A DNA stretch of 64,000 nt from contig NZ_JASZYV010000001.1 of NCBI RefSeq assembly GCF_030316895.1, positions 1,240,001 through 1,304,000 of the forward strand, in the 5' to 3' direction. Source of the DNA: Variovorax dokdonensis (GTDB taxonomy: Bacteria; Pseudomonadota; Gammaproteobacteria; Burkholderiales; Burkholderiaceae_C). This document shows positions 18,120 through 25,636 of the stretch, one piece after another; position 1 is the stretch's first letter, and each line of letters opens with the position of its first letter. The notes beneath the pieces were generated by a model. The model saw nothing but the letters and a program-made list of their open reading frames with translations, had not been told where the DNA came from and searched no databases. Both the position numbers and the translations under genes were made by a program.

Positions 18120-18206
18120 ATGGCGCTCGATCCGCACATGAACCAGGAGCTGTCGCCGAGCCGTGTATCCGTCGCCCCGATGATGGAAGAGAGCGGTTTC
18201 CCTTGA
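18120..18206 (+). pseudogene. dusA: displaced native 5' end of dusA
   Basis: The ATG here opens a 28-codon frame whose first 22 residues end in S-R-V-S-V-A-P-M-M, the conserved DusA start. The frame then runs out of dusA at the element border and stops (E-E-S-G-F-P, stop). The intact dusA at 35292 continues from the same motif as M-M-D-W-T-D. This fragment is therefore the original start of dusA, cut off by integration of the 17-kb element. It still has its own upstream region with a possible TTGGCA box, so it may be transcribed rightward into the element's left end. Confidence 0.9.
18180..18187. repeat. attL core of the dusA-integrated element
   Basis: The octamer ATGATGGA is shared exactly with 35343-35350. 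Sequence to its left is native dusA start; sequence to its right belongs to the element. The 20 bases to the left match the other junction only at first and second codon positions. Confidence 0.85.
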
Positions 18207-18297
18207 ACATCAACCACTTGCAGTGGTCTGTGTGTACGGCGCGCGTATGAGCGGGTTTCGCTCTTAGGGTCTCACCAGTTGGAAACTGGACCGACTG

Positions 18298-18870
18298 TCA
18301 GCGCCGGAACCAAGACTTAACCAAGGCCCACAACCTTGGAAGGCTGATCCCTATGCCATTGAAGTTGGGCTCAAGGATCAAGGGGTTCTTGGACTGTTGA
18401 GCTTGAGCGGCTTGCAGATGCTGCTGGATCTCAAGCTCTCGTCTCTTCAACTCAGACAGAACGATGGTGAAGCGGACGAACTCCTTGGAAGAGGCGGTGA
18501 CTACCCGCTCCCAGTCGAACAACTCCTTACCTCGGTGGATCTTTATGAAGTTGCCACGACCCCCATCAGGATGACGAAATATCTCAAGGTCGGTTTGCGT
18601 ACAGTGAAGAATGTGGCCATCCATAGCCTTACGCAACTGCGACGTCAGAGAGGCGCCCTTCTCCAAGAAAAGATAGAACTCCGCCTCAGGCAAGTTGTAC
18701 ATCATCTGGACAAGCCGAGATAGTTCTGCGTCGTCTGATATTTCGGCGTTCTCTATGTTGAAGACCATGATTCGCTTGACGCTACTCATCAAGCTATCAG
18801 GTAGGCGAAAGTCTTTGACAGGTTCGTTCACAGCAATTGAGGCTACCACTGCCGTGGCCTGCACAGCCAC
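18298..18870 (-). CDS. element hypothetical protein, 190 residues
   Basis: Last gene of the element before attL. A short hydrophobic N-terminus (V-Q-A-T-A-V-V-A-S-I-A-V) precedes a mixed soluble region with R-I-M-V-F-N-I-E-N, Y-L-F-L-E-K-G-A and a helical Gln/Ala-rich stretch near 150. The C-terminus R-L-W-A-L-V-K-S-W-F-R-R is basic and amphipathic, so membrane association is possible. It overlaps the gene upstream by 28 bp and should be co-transcribed with it behind the LexA-like box. No family is recognised; function unknown. Confidence 0.6.
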   Translation of the reverse strand: MAVQATAVVASIAVNEPVKDFRLPDSLMSSVKRIMVFNIENAEISDDAELSRLVQMMYNLPEAEFYLFLEKGASLTSQLRKAMDGHILHCTQTDLEIFRHPDGGRGNFIKIHRGKELFDWERVVTASSKEFVRFTIVLSELKRRELEIQQHLQAAQAQQSKNPLILEPNFNGIGISLPRLWALVKSWFRR

Positions 18871-19154
18871 ACCTGCCGGTGCTCGCTGATGTCTTTGCCC
18901 TCGACCTGGAACTCAGTGCCAGCGATCAGCAGCCCGTCGCCAGGGTAGGGGAGAAGGACTGGATCAAACATGGAGGCCAGCCCACGCAGGCTGGTCGTCC
19001 CATAGCCTTCCCAAAGATCCACCCTCAGCATGTTCCTCTTGGCATTGTTTGCAGCGCGGTCCATCTCCGTGATGCGCAGGGTGCCCTGGAGCGGTTGCCT
19101 CCACTCTGAGCGACGCAGGCGGCGACCAGCCTGCCGAAGGAGAACGACTTCCAT
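18843..19154 (-). CDS. element protein of 103 residues behind a LexA-like box
   Basis: Soluble basic protein beginning M-E-V-V-L-L-R-Q-A-G-R-R-L-R-R. Later segments are L-R-V-D-L-W-E-G-Y-G-T-T and P-G-D-G-L-L-I-A-G-T-E. The ATG chosen is three bases after a perfect CTGT-N8-ACAG palindrome. A longer frame to 19256 would read through that palindrome and is less likely. The protein looks globular but no family is recognised. Because of the box, SOS-controlled expression is plausible, a common feature of genes that trigger or accompany prophage induction. Confidence 0.6.
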   Translation of the reverse strand: MEVVLLRQAGRRLRRSEWRQPLQGTLRITEMDRAANNAKRNMLRVDLWEGYGTTSLRGLASMFDPVLLPYPGDGLLIAGTEFQVEGKDISEHRQVWLCRPRQW

Positions 19155-19156
19155 GA

Positions 19157-19178
19157 ACACTGTATAAGTGTACAGTGT
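19157..19178 (-). promoter_or_regulatory. LexA (SOS) box candidate
   Basis: The sequence contains ACACTGTA and TACAGTGT as an 8-bp perfect inverted repeat around six bases, that is CTGT-N8-ACAG, the LexA-box form used in enterobacteria and betaproteobacteria. It directly precedes the ATG at 19154 and overlaps a TTATAC -10-like hexamer on the minus strand, the usual geometry for repression. Confidence 0.6.
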
Positions 19179-19263
19179 TTGACGATGCGCCTTCGTCCGT
19201 ACTACTGCCTGGATCAGACTCAAGGAGCGGTCGCGCTGCACGCTGGCCCAGGACAAGTGACCC

Positions 19264-20058
19264 CTAGAAGATCCTGATTAGCTTGTGATGGATCGCGTAA
19301 TCCCTCCCAGGGGGGAGAAGGACATAGTACAGGTTGCCCATGATTTCTTCCGGAGCGATTAGCCCCTGATTCGTCGCCTCTGTCAGAAAGTGGTCAAGCA
19401 TGATTCGAGACATACCAATACGCTTCACAAGCAGTTCGTATTCGATATGGTTAGAAGTGCTCGACTCATACTGAGTAACGATCAGTGTCATCACCTTCAA
19501 CACACCATCGCCGGTCTTCTCGGCAGGGGTCTCTGCCACAGGCACGAAGGGATTGTTCGATATTGGAGGCGCCTCGAACAGAGGCTTCCCGTGAATGGCA
19601 CGTGCGAGATTGTCGAACTCCAGCTCCATCTCATCGTCACGAGATAGATCCACAAAGTACTTGCTCTGCAAAAAAGTCGGAACGTTGTGTGTTCCGCCCT
19701 GCCTGATTACAGGGATGATTTTGTTCGAGTTGATCTGCTTCATGAGATCGGCAGTGACGATCATCTTCTCGTAGCCAACACCCCCCGTTCCGCTGTTAGC
19801 TTTCTGGACGTAGTTGTCGGTGCACACCATCAACACACGGTCAGCGGCTGCAAGGCTCCGTTCCATGAAATGTGGGATGTCATCACCTGGACCCAAGGAC
19901 CACTGGTCGATGATCGAATCTATGCCGGTATTGCGAAGGCGGGTCGCAAGCTCCAGTACCCACCTCTTGTGTTCCTGAGAATCGTGCGAATAGGAAAGAA
20001 AGACCTTCGGGGCATTGTCAGTTGCCAACTTCTCACTCCATCTATTTGTCGCAAGCAT
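19264..20058 (-). CDS. SEFIR/TIR-domain protein, candidate anti-phage effector
   Basis: 264 residues. The N-terminal ~150 residues are a SEFIR-type TIR domain: K-V-F-L-S-Y-S-H-D at residues 18-26, then W-V-L-E-L-A-T-R-L-R-N-T-G-I-D, D-Q-W-S-L-G-P-G-D-D, M-E-R-S-L-A-A-A-D-R-V and G-V-G-Y-E-K-M-I. The Glu of G-Y-E corresponds to the position of the NADase glutamate in active TIR enzymes. The C-terminal ~75 residues look like a winged helix. Bacterial TIR/SEFIR proteins commonly act in anti-phage defence by destroying NAD or making signal nucleotides. Here it sits between the structural-like operon and the element end, a typical cargo place. A GTG six bases upstream is an alternative start. Confidence 0.82.
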   Translation of the reverse strand: MLATNRWSEKLATDNAPKVFLSYSHDSQEHKRWVLELATRLRNTGIDSIIDQWSLGPGDDIPHFMERSLAAADRVLMVCTDNYVQKANSGTGGVGYEKMIVTADLMKQINSNKIIPVIRQGGTHNVPTFLQSKYFVDLSRDDEMELEFDNLARAIHGKPLFEAPPISNNPFVPVAETPAEKTGDGVLKVMTLIVTQYESSTSNHIEYELLVKRIGMSRIMLDHFLTEATNQGLIAPEEIMGNLYYVLLPPGRDYAIHHKLIRIF

Positions 20059-20092
20059 TCTCACGGTGCTTGAAACAAAGATGGAGGAAATA

Positions 20093-20332
20093 TTACCGCT
20101 GAGCGGCCTCGTTCCGCTTGACCAGGCGCTTCATCACTTCCAAGCAAACCTTGGAATAGGTCATTGCTGGTAGGGCCTCGATCTGTGTGGCCGTGAGATT
20201 GGTCGAGGCAGCGAGCAGAGCGGCGACCTTTTGATTGGACATGGCAGGGCCATATTCTTGGCTGATGGCAAGCGCCCTGGCCTTGGGAATGTCGAAGACT
20301 TCAACGCCTTCTACGATGGTGGACTGCGGCAT
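20093..20332 (-). CDS. small protein downstream of the tape-measure gene
   Basis: 79 residues from an ATG preceded by GGAGG; the in-frame ATG four codons upstream contains that ribosome site and is less likely. The sequence has a V-E-V-F-D-I-P-K-A-R-A-L-A-I-S-Q-E-Y-G helix and a basic tail. It follows the tape-measure stop almost directly, so it belongs to the same operon. The place would suit a small tail-associated protein, but no homology is recognised. Confidence 0.6.
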   Translation of the reverse strand: MPQSTIVEGVEVFDIPKARALAISQEYGPAMSNQKVAALLAASTNLTATQIEALPAMTYSKVCLEVMKRLVKRNEAAQR

Positions 20333-20344
20333 GGTGGCCTCCAT

Positions 20345-22588
20345 TCAACGGGGTTGACGCACAAGGCCATAGGAAGAACTCATGGTTCGATCCATCTGGC
20401 CCGAAGAGAACATGGCCTTGACCTTCTGCTCAACGAAGATGGTGATCTGCTTCGACCCATCTGCATTGTCGACCGCGCTGGTCGTGACTTCAGTCTCGGC
20501 TGCGTTGTTGTTGATGACGATGTTCACGGGAGATGCCTGAACGCCAAGGTCACCGCTAGAGGTTCGCTTCAAGGGAACCACGGCCTCTGGCCCAGCTTCA
20601 CCGGCCACTGCCAAGCGGCCATTGGTCCTGAAGAAGGTGGGGCTGTTGAGAATGCCTCCACTTGCGAAGGCTTGGATGCCATCGACAAATGCACCACCCT
20701 TGGCAAAGCCAGCACCAGTACCCCCATAAGCAGACACCAGCGAGGTAAAGAATTTCTGGATGACTGCGTTAGTGAGCCATTTCGCGATCATCTTGGTCAG
20801 GTCTTCCAAGAACTCACCGAACGAGAACTCGGCCTGACCCAGACCATCGATAAATTTATCGACGAACCCAGCCGTGAATGATTCGCCGGCCTTGATAAAC
20901 GACTCTGCGGTGAAGGTCGCCGTCTCTGCCAGCTTCTGCGTACTGCCGTGCATCTTCTCTTGGAACTCGGTCATCGTGATGAGGCCGCGGCCATAGGCCT
21001 GGATTAACAGCTCGCTAGCCTGAGCCGCATCGGCAGTACTCTTCTTGACGTCGTTGGCTGCCTTTACGACAGGATCAAGGAGTCCTTCAAGCTCTGCTCT
21101 CTTGGCCGCCAGTACCTCGAATTCCTTGGAGGCCGAGTTGGCGGACAAGGCAAGTTCAGCCATCTTCTCGTTGACAGCTGCCAAGACCTGCTGGTTGTCG
21201 CTCTGCGTGCTATAGAAATCCGCGACCTCGTCGCTCAGCTTGTTGAAGGCCTCGGTGACAGGATCGACGTATTCAACAAACGTGGCGAACTCAGGTGAAA
21301 GCTTCTTCAGTTCCTTGAAGTAGATGTCCCACTGCGCCGTGCCCTCTTTGCTCTCCAGGCGAAGCTTGTCCAGCTGTGCTGTCAGATAGCCCACCTGCTT
21401 GGGCAGCATGGCCGCTGTCTCACCACTGCTCTTGAGAGAGTCCAGCCAGGACTCCCAGGCAGTTTTCACCTTGCTCAACTTGTCTGCAGTGTCCTTGAGC
21501 TTGGCATTGACCGTCTCCACCTGACTGGTGGGCAAGGCAATGTGCTGGAGGGGAAGCAAAGCTTGGGTAGCACCATTGACAGCACCGCCCAGGTCCTTGA
21601 TCTTTTGGGTGAGACGCTCGACCTCTGCTTGCCACCTGCGCAGTTCCACTGGATCGCCGAACGCTTCGTTGGTCAGGCGATCCACCTCGTTCCGAGCATT
21701 GACCAGTTCCTTATTGAGATTGGTCAGCGTGTCGAACAGAAGTGCAGGCGAGACACCAAGGTTCTCGAACATCGTCTGGATGGCGCCCTTCCACACGCCC
21801 AGGTCCTTGACGTTTTGAATGAGCCTGGCGCTGTACTCATTGAGGGCAGGAACCATCTCAGTCAGCAGGGTGTTCCCGACCGACTTCAAGATGGCGTTGA
21901 TCCTGTTGAGGTTGGTATCGAACTCCTTGGACGCGTCCACTACGCTCTGGTCCAGGACGTACCCGAGTTTGCGGGCTTCATCGCCAAGGTCTGCCATGGC
22001 CTGCGAGCCTTGGGTCAAGACCGGCACCATCTTCTTGCCGACCTCATCACCAAAGATCGCAGCTGCCTTGGCCGCCACCAGTGACTTGTCAGTCATCACA
22101 GAGAACTGATCTGCGATCTGGTTAAGCGCGGATACAGCGCTGTCACCTTCACGCACACCGAGTGAGCGCAAAGCCTTGGACGCCTCGGACGTGCCCTCGC
22201 TGATCTTGCCAAGCTTGACTGACAGCGCATCCAACGCGCGAACCATTACCTCTGCATCGGCACCACCCTGAATGGCCGCGTACTGGAACTCCTGCAGCTG
22301 CTGAACAGAGGTGCCCAATGACTCTGCCTTATCAGCAAGGTCAGCTGTGGCCTGGGCAAGGGCAGTGACACCCTTGACCCCTTCCAAGGCCCACTGACCA
22401 ATCTGGAGGGCACCCAACCCCTTGAACAGGTTGCCAACATTGGTGACCAGGGCAGTGGTCTTTGTGTTGATCTGCCCAATGTCATTCTGTACCTTGTTCA
22501 AGGACGCCGACATCTTGTTCAGATCGCTCATCGCCTTCGTGGCGTCGATGCGAATCTGAGTAAGAAGTGTGTTCTCGTACTCAGCCAT
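20345..22588 (-). CDS. phage tail tape-measure protein
   Basis: 747 residues. The N-terminal third is helical with the tape-measure pattern A-D-K-A-E-S-L-G-T-S-V-Q-Q-L-Q-E, E-G-T-S-E-A-S-K-A-L-R-S-L-G and a Val/Gly-rich hydrophobic stretch (residues ~45-75). The middle is coiled-coil-like. The C-terminus has the Gly-rich F-A-K-G-G-A-F and A-S-G-G-I-L-N-S-P-T-F-F motifs and A-G-E-A-G-P-E-A-V-V-P-L, which are diagnostic for tape-measure proteins. Such proteins set tail length and are carried into the host during DNA injection. A strong ribosome site (AAGGAGAT) precedes the ATG. It is the only certain virion gene in the element; no tail tube or chaperone frameshift pair is next to it. Confidence 0.92.
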   Translation of the reverse strand: MAEYENTLLTQIRIDATKAMSDLNKMSASLNKVQNDIGQINTKTTALVTNVGNLFKGLGALQIGQWALEGVKGVTALAQATADLADKAESLGTSVQQLQEFQYAAIQGGADAEVMVRALDALSVKLGKISEGTSEASKALRSLGVREGDSAVSALNQIADQFSVMTDKSLVAAKAAAIFGDEVGKKMVPVLTQGSQAMADLGDEARKLGYVLDQSVVDASKEFDTNLNRINAILKSVGNTLLTEMVPALNEYSARLIQNVKDLGVWKGAIQTMFENLGVSPALLFDTLTNLNKELVNARNEVDRLTNEAFGDPVELRRWQAEVERLTQKIKDLGGAVNGATQALLPLQHIALPTSQVETVNAKLKDTADKLSKVKTAWESWLDSLKSSGETAAMLPKQVGYLTAQLDKLRLESKEGTAQWDIYFKELKKLSPEFATFVEYVDPVTEAFNKLSDEVADFYSTQSDNQQVLAAVNEKMAELALSANSASKEFEVLAAKRAELEGLLDPVVKAANDVKKSTADAAQASELLIQAYGRGLITMTEFQEKMHGSTQKLAETATFTAESFIKAGESFTAGFVDKFIDGLGQAEFSFGEFLEDLTKMIAKWLTNAVIQKFFTSLVSAYGGTGAGFAKGGAFVDGIQAFASGGILNSPTFFRTNGRLAVAGEAGPEAVVPLKRTSSGDLGVQASPVNIVINNNAAETEVTTSAVDNADGSKQITIFVEQKVKAMFSSGQMDRTMSSSYGLVRQPR

Positions 22589-22593
22589 GGTGG

Positions 22594-23268
22594 CTATCTC
22601 CTTCTGGACCGCGACAGGCGGCCCTGTTTGGGTGTGATTTGCAGGAACTTCGTGCCTTGGTTCGACTTTTCGCCAGGGACCTGATGCGCCTTGGTGGACT
22701 GCACCGATACGTTCAGGCTTGAGAACAAGGGGTGTCGCTTCAGTGCTCTGGCGGCCACCAAGAAGTAGGTCGGTGTGCCCTTGCTATTGGCGGCGATGGA
22801 TGCGTAGTTCAGCGTCGGCTTGAGGATGAGCCTGTCCCCAGGGCCAAAGACAATGCCTTGCCCAGGCTTGTTGATGAGGGGCTCCTGTTTGCCCTTGCGC
22901 AGGAGCATCCAGTTCCAGTTGCTCAGGTCACGTAGAGCACCGGTCCTTGGCTGTGTCATCGACCGCACAGCTTTCATCAAGGCTTGTTCAGTGACCCGCA
23001 GAACCTTGACCGGGATCGTGCTGCCAAACCTGACCTGAACAAACTTCTCAGCGAACAAGATGCCCTTGCTCCTGGAGTTGTCCACGTTGATGAAGTTGAC
23101 CTCGTTTCCTAGCTTCAGCTGCGCGTCCAGCTGCTTGACGGACTCAACGCGCAGGATCGCCTGGATGGCTTCGGTATTGACCTTGATGAACGCAGGCGTC
23201 AGTGATCCTGGAGCATCGAGAACGATGGTCCTGTTCTTGGCCGACGTGATGAGGTCGATGACTGCCAT
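22594..23268 (-). CDS. putative minor tail/structural protein upstream of tape measure
   Basis: 224 residues, soluble, with a strongly basic C-terminus (R-L-S-R-S-R-R-R). The central segment Q-P-R-T-G-A-L-R-D-L resembles the P-x-R-T-G-x-L-R motif of HK97 gp10-like tail-completion proteins, but the rest does not obviously fit. The gene lies five bases upstream of the tape measure and three bases after the previous gene. Position therefore suggests a virion or assembly protein. The functional call is inference. Confidence 0.6.
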   Translation of the reverse strand: MAVIDLITSAKNRTIVLDAPGSLTPAFIKVNTEAIQAILRVESVKQLDAQLKLGNEVNFINVDNSRSKGILFAEKFVQVRFGSTIPVKVLRVTEQALMKAVRSMTQPRTGALRDLSNWNWMLLRKGKQEPLINKPGQGIVFGPGDRLILKPTLNYASIAANSKGTPTYFLVAARALKRHPLFSSLNVSVQSTKAHQVPGEKSNQGTKFLQITPKQGRLSRSRRR

Positions 23269-23271
23269 TGC

Positions 23272-23592
23272 TCACGCCTTCGTGTATCCGTGTTCAGCGA
23301 GCAGGGACAGAAGGTCATCACGAAGACGTGATTCAGTGCAGCCATCTGGAATGAGCAAGGCGTTCAGGATCGACGTGAACCTAACAAACGTGCCGCGGGC
23401 CAGAACCAACTGTTCCTGGACGGCGCGTTGCTGCCAGTACTCAGGCGAGTTCATAGGATCAGCGGCCGCCACTTGTGGTGCTTGGGGGGCAACGTAAGGG
23501 CGAAGCTGGTCCAGTGACGTGACAGGGTTGGAGGGGATAGGCCCGTACTCCTTGAGTCCCACGGTGTGGAGGCCATTGAGCTTTCGTCTCAT
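23272..23592 (-). CDS. late-operon hypothetical protein, 106 residues
   Basis: Starts M-R-R-K-L-N-G-L-H-T; Pro-rich middle (P-Y-V-A-P-Q-A-P-Q-V), then a helical region with S-P-E-Y-W-Q-Q-R-A-V-Q-E. The ATG overlaps the stop of the gene upstream as ATGA, so translation is coupled. The longer frame to 23643 would enter the neighbour. The short size and place just before the tape-measure block would suit a tail chaperone or connector, but nothing in the sequence proves it. Confidence 0.6.
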   Translation of the reverse strand: MRRKLNGLHTVGLKEYGPIPSNPVTSLDQLRPYVAPQAPQVAAADPMNSPEYWQQRAVQEQLVLARGTFVRFTSILNALLIPDGCTESRLRDDLLSLLAEHGYTKA

Positions 23593-23852
23593 GCGACTTC
23601 TCCCACCATCGACTTGATGGACTTCTCGATCAAGCCAAAGCACGCAGCTGCGTCGTGTCCTTGATCGATGAGCTCGGTGACGATGGCCTCCACTTGTTGT
23701 TCTGAAGGAGCATTAGGTAGCCGGCCCAGTGACTTGCAGTGCAGGTCCAGCAGAGTCTGCGCGTGGCGATGCAATGCCGGGCGCAGGTCCCGCGCTTGCT
23801 CGATCTGCATGAACTTGACCAAGAGCGATCTGTCGATGGGAATCTGATTCAT
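23589..23852 (-). CDS. late-operon hypothetical protein, 87 residues, nested in the end of the upstream frame
   Basis: Begins M-N-Q-I-P-I-D-R-S-L-L-V-K-F after an AAAGGA ribosome site. The protein is largely helical with acidic C-terminal half (E-Q-Q-V-E-A-I-V-T-E-L-I). Its first 140 bases are shared, in another frame, with the 3' end of the gene at 23713-24627. The good ribosome site, and the ATGA coupling to the next gene, argue that this frame is translated. Function unknown. Confidence 0.6.
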   Translation of the reverse strand: MNQIPIDRSLLVKFMQIEQARDLRPALHRHAQTLLDLHCKSLGRLPNAPSEQQVEAIVTELIDQGHDAAACFGLIEKSIKSMVGEVA

Positions 23853-24627
23853 CGGGGAATCCTTTCGTGAGATCGATACGATTGAAGCCGGAGCACTTGT
23901 TCTGGTATGCGAGTTGGTGGAGCTCATGGGGCGTGAGCAGCAGGTCCTGATCGCGCTCAGATTCATCAAGCCGTGGCGCGGTGGCTGCAAGGCGCCAACC
24001 AAGTTCAAAGCCTTGCAGGATCGCAGCTCTTAACTCTTCGGGGTCCATGCGGGTTGCCATGCCTTCTGTTTCTGGAGATTGAAAGATCCGCCCGGTCACG
24101 CCACTGTCGTAAAGCCACTGGGCGAACAGATCACCTGGATAGGCTTGGAACTCCTTGATGCAGCTGGCATACAGGTATGCGGCCCAGGTCGCTGGCCCAG
24201 CAATCGCGACGCGCTGTTTCCCGATCAAAGAGTTCACACCGCTTGGGATGCAGCTCTGACGCAAGATGAAGATGCGCTGCGCTGAGTTCTCCACTGCCAC
24301 GAGTGAGCGGCCAAGGCCACTGACCAATGTTTCTGTGGCCCGAGCTTCAAGATAGAAGTCGTTGAGTCCGAACTCCTGGCGCAGGCCTAGGGGAATGAGT
24401 GATGCCATGTAGGCACCCCGTTCCAACAAGGGCATTGCCAGCCGAGGCTCTGACATCCAGCCTTTGCCCAAAGAGCTCATGGAGCGCAGGACGTGGTTGT
24501 AGGCAGCGTTGGTATCGCCTCCACTCTTCTGGACTTCGACAGCTGCCTGCACTGCACAGACTTCTTGAAATCGATCGAAGATATTGATCGAGTCCATCAT
24601 GGCAAGCACATCAAAATCCGGCCTCAT
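23713..24627 (-). CDS. late-operon hypothetical protein, 304 residues
   Basis: Starts M-R-P-D-F-D-V-L-A-M-M-D-S in an ATGA overlap with the gene upstream. The body is mainly helical with Y-N-H-V-L-R-S-M-S-S-L-G and F-G-L-N-D-F-Y-L-E-A-R-A-T-E. The last ~47 residues are Ala/Pro/Gly-rich and lie in the region shared with the next gene, so the natural protein may end less tidily than a folded domain. No membrane helix and no recognised family. A virion or assembly role is inferred only from the operon. Confidence 0.6.
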   Translation of the reverse strand: MRPDFDVLAMMDSINIFDRFQEVCAVQAAVEVQKSGGDTNAAYNHVLRSMSSLGKGWMSEPRLAMPLLERGAYMASLIPLGLRQEFGLNDFYLEARATETLVSGLGRSLVAVENSAQRIFILRQSCIPSGVNSLIGKQRVAIAGPATWAAYLYASCIKEFQAYPGDLFAQWLYDSGVTGRIFQSPETEGMATRMDPEELRAAILQGFELGWRLAATAPRLDESERDQDLLLTPHELHQLAYQNKCSGFNRIDLTKGFPDESDSHRQIALGQVHADRASAGPAPGIASPRADSAGPALQVTGPAT

Positions 24628-24977
24628 GATGCTTTTGCTCCAGTACCTGCAAGCACCTGTTCGATGGATTGCTTGAGGGCATCGCATGCCTCTGTGAAGT
24701 TGGCCTTGCCAAGCATGGTGACTGCCATGGCTTGGCCCTTCACTTCAGCGATCGCTGACCTGTGTACCGATACGTGCGAGTCGGTGAGTCGCTTTTCCAG
24801 CTGGACGAAAGCCTCCTTCATCATCTTGCCCAGCAGATCGATCTGACGTTCTGTGAAGCCGGTACGTGGCGGGGCAGGGGCTTTGATCGCCTTCACCTTG
24901 GCGACCACTTCCTGTTGCTGTTGCGAGAGCAGGACCATGTCCTTGCGCAACTGATCGAGTTCGTTGAGGACAGTCAT
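24624..24977 (-). CDS. late-operon coiled-coil protein, 117 residues
   Basis: Begins M-T-V-L-N-E-L-D-Q-L-R-K-D-M-V-L-L with heptad-like spacing through about residue 30, then an Ala/Pro hinge and a second helical region (R-Q-I-D-L-L-G-K-M-M-K-E-A-F). It overlaps both neighbours by four bases (ATGA), the tightest coupling in the element. No family is recognised. It is probably made in fixed ratio with its neighbours. Confidence 0.6.
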   Translation of the reverse strand: MTVLNELDQLRKDMVLLSQQQQEVVAKVKAIKAPAPPRTGFTERQIDLLGKMMKEAFVQLEKRLTDSHVSVHRSAIAEVKGQAMAVTMLGKANFTEACDALKQSIEQVLAGTGAKAS

Positions 24978-25636
24978 TGGGGCGGGTTCCTTGAATAGAA
25001 GGAGTTGAGGCGGGCGAGGAGTTCGTCGAGCTCCTTGTTGCCCAGCGCAATGGCCGTCTCGACAGTTCTTTGGTCGAGGACCGATGAAGGCGTCTGCCTG
25101 GACAGCTGCAACAAGGACGTGAGGTAGCGAAGCCTGTTCTTCAGGTTCGCCACTTCGCAGGCATTGGCGATGCGGAACTTCTTGTCCTTCATGGCCTCCA
25201 GCTTGCGTTCAGCCAGCTGGAGGTTCTCTTCGAGGTACTTCAGGGTTGAAGTGGCCTCCACTGCTTCGCCATTGAGGTATCCGGTTCTGACGATCCGGGC
25301 ACACATGGCGAGGCCAGAGTTGTCTGTGAGGGGAGTGCCGTTCTTGATGTGGTCGGCGCAGCTGCGAATGGTGGCCACCAGTGCCTCGACCTGCTTGATG
25401 GCGTCCGTGGCCTTGGACAAGCGTTCCTTGCCTTCGGCAGGGAGTTCTTCAAGCTCGGTGGGGACAGAGAACTGGGCCAGCTCTGGGATCGATGCCTGCA
25501 AGGCGCTCAGGCCTTTGCCGACCGTGACACGGGGGCAGGCGACGTCGATCGCGTCATAGCGCTCATCGAGGGTGTTCAGGTACAGCTTGACCCGGTCAAT
25601 GTCCCTCTGCGCTTGGGCAATTGTTAATGTGGTCAA
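24974..25636 (-). CDS. first gene of the late operon; coiled-coil protein, 220 residues
   Basis: Almost wholly helical, with long heptad stretches (near residues 5-25, 70-95 and 125-185: T-L-K-Y-L-E-E-N-L-Q-L-A-E-R-K-L-E). The start is TTG, ten bases after a CAGGAG ribosome site; between them lies an ATG-TAA start-stop pair. It opens the leftward operon of seven coupled genes that ends with the tape measure. The 1.37-kb leader upstream holds the iterons and one extra iteron-like palindrome at 25702-25713. Function unknown; a scaffold-like or tail-fibre-independent structural role is only a guess. Confidence 0.62.
   Translation of the reverse strand: MTTLTIAQAQRDIDRVKLYLNTLDERYDAIDVACPRVTVGKGLSALQASIPELAQFSVPTELEELPAEGKERLSKATDAIKQVEALVATIRSCADHIKNGTPLTDNSGLAMCARIVRTGYLNGEAVEATSTLKYLEENLQLAERKLEAMKDKKFRIANACEVANLKNRLRYLTSLLQLSRQTPSSVLDQRTVETAIALGNKELDELLARLNSFYSRNPPQ

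Noticed and set aside
18100..18190. tRNA gene as integration site
   Set aside because: No cloverleaf or tRNA-like sequence at either border; the split gene is clearly dusA.
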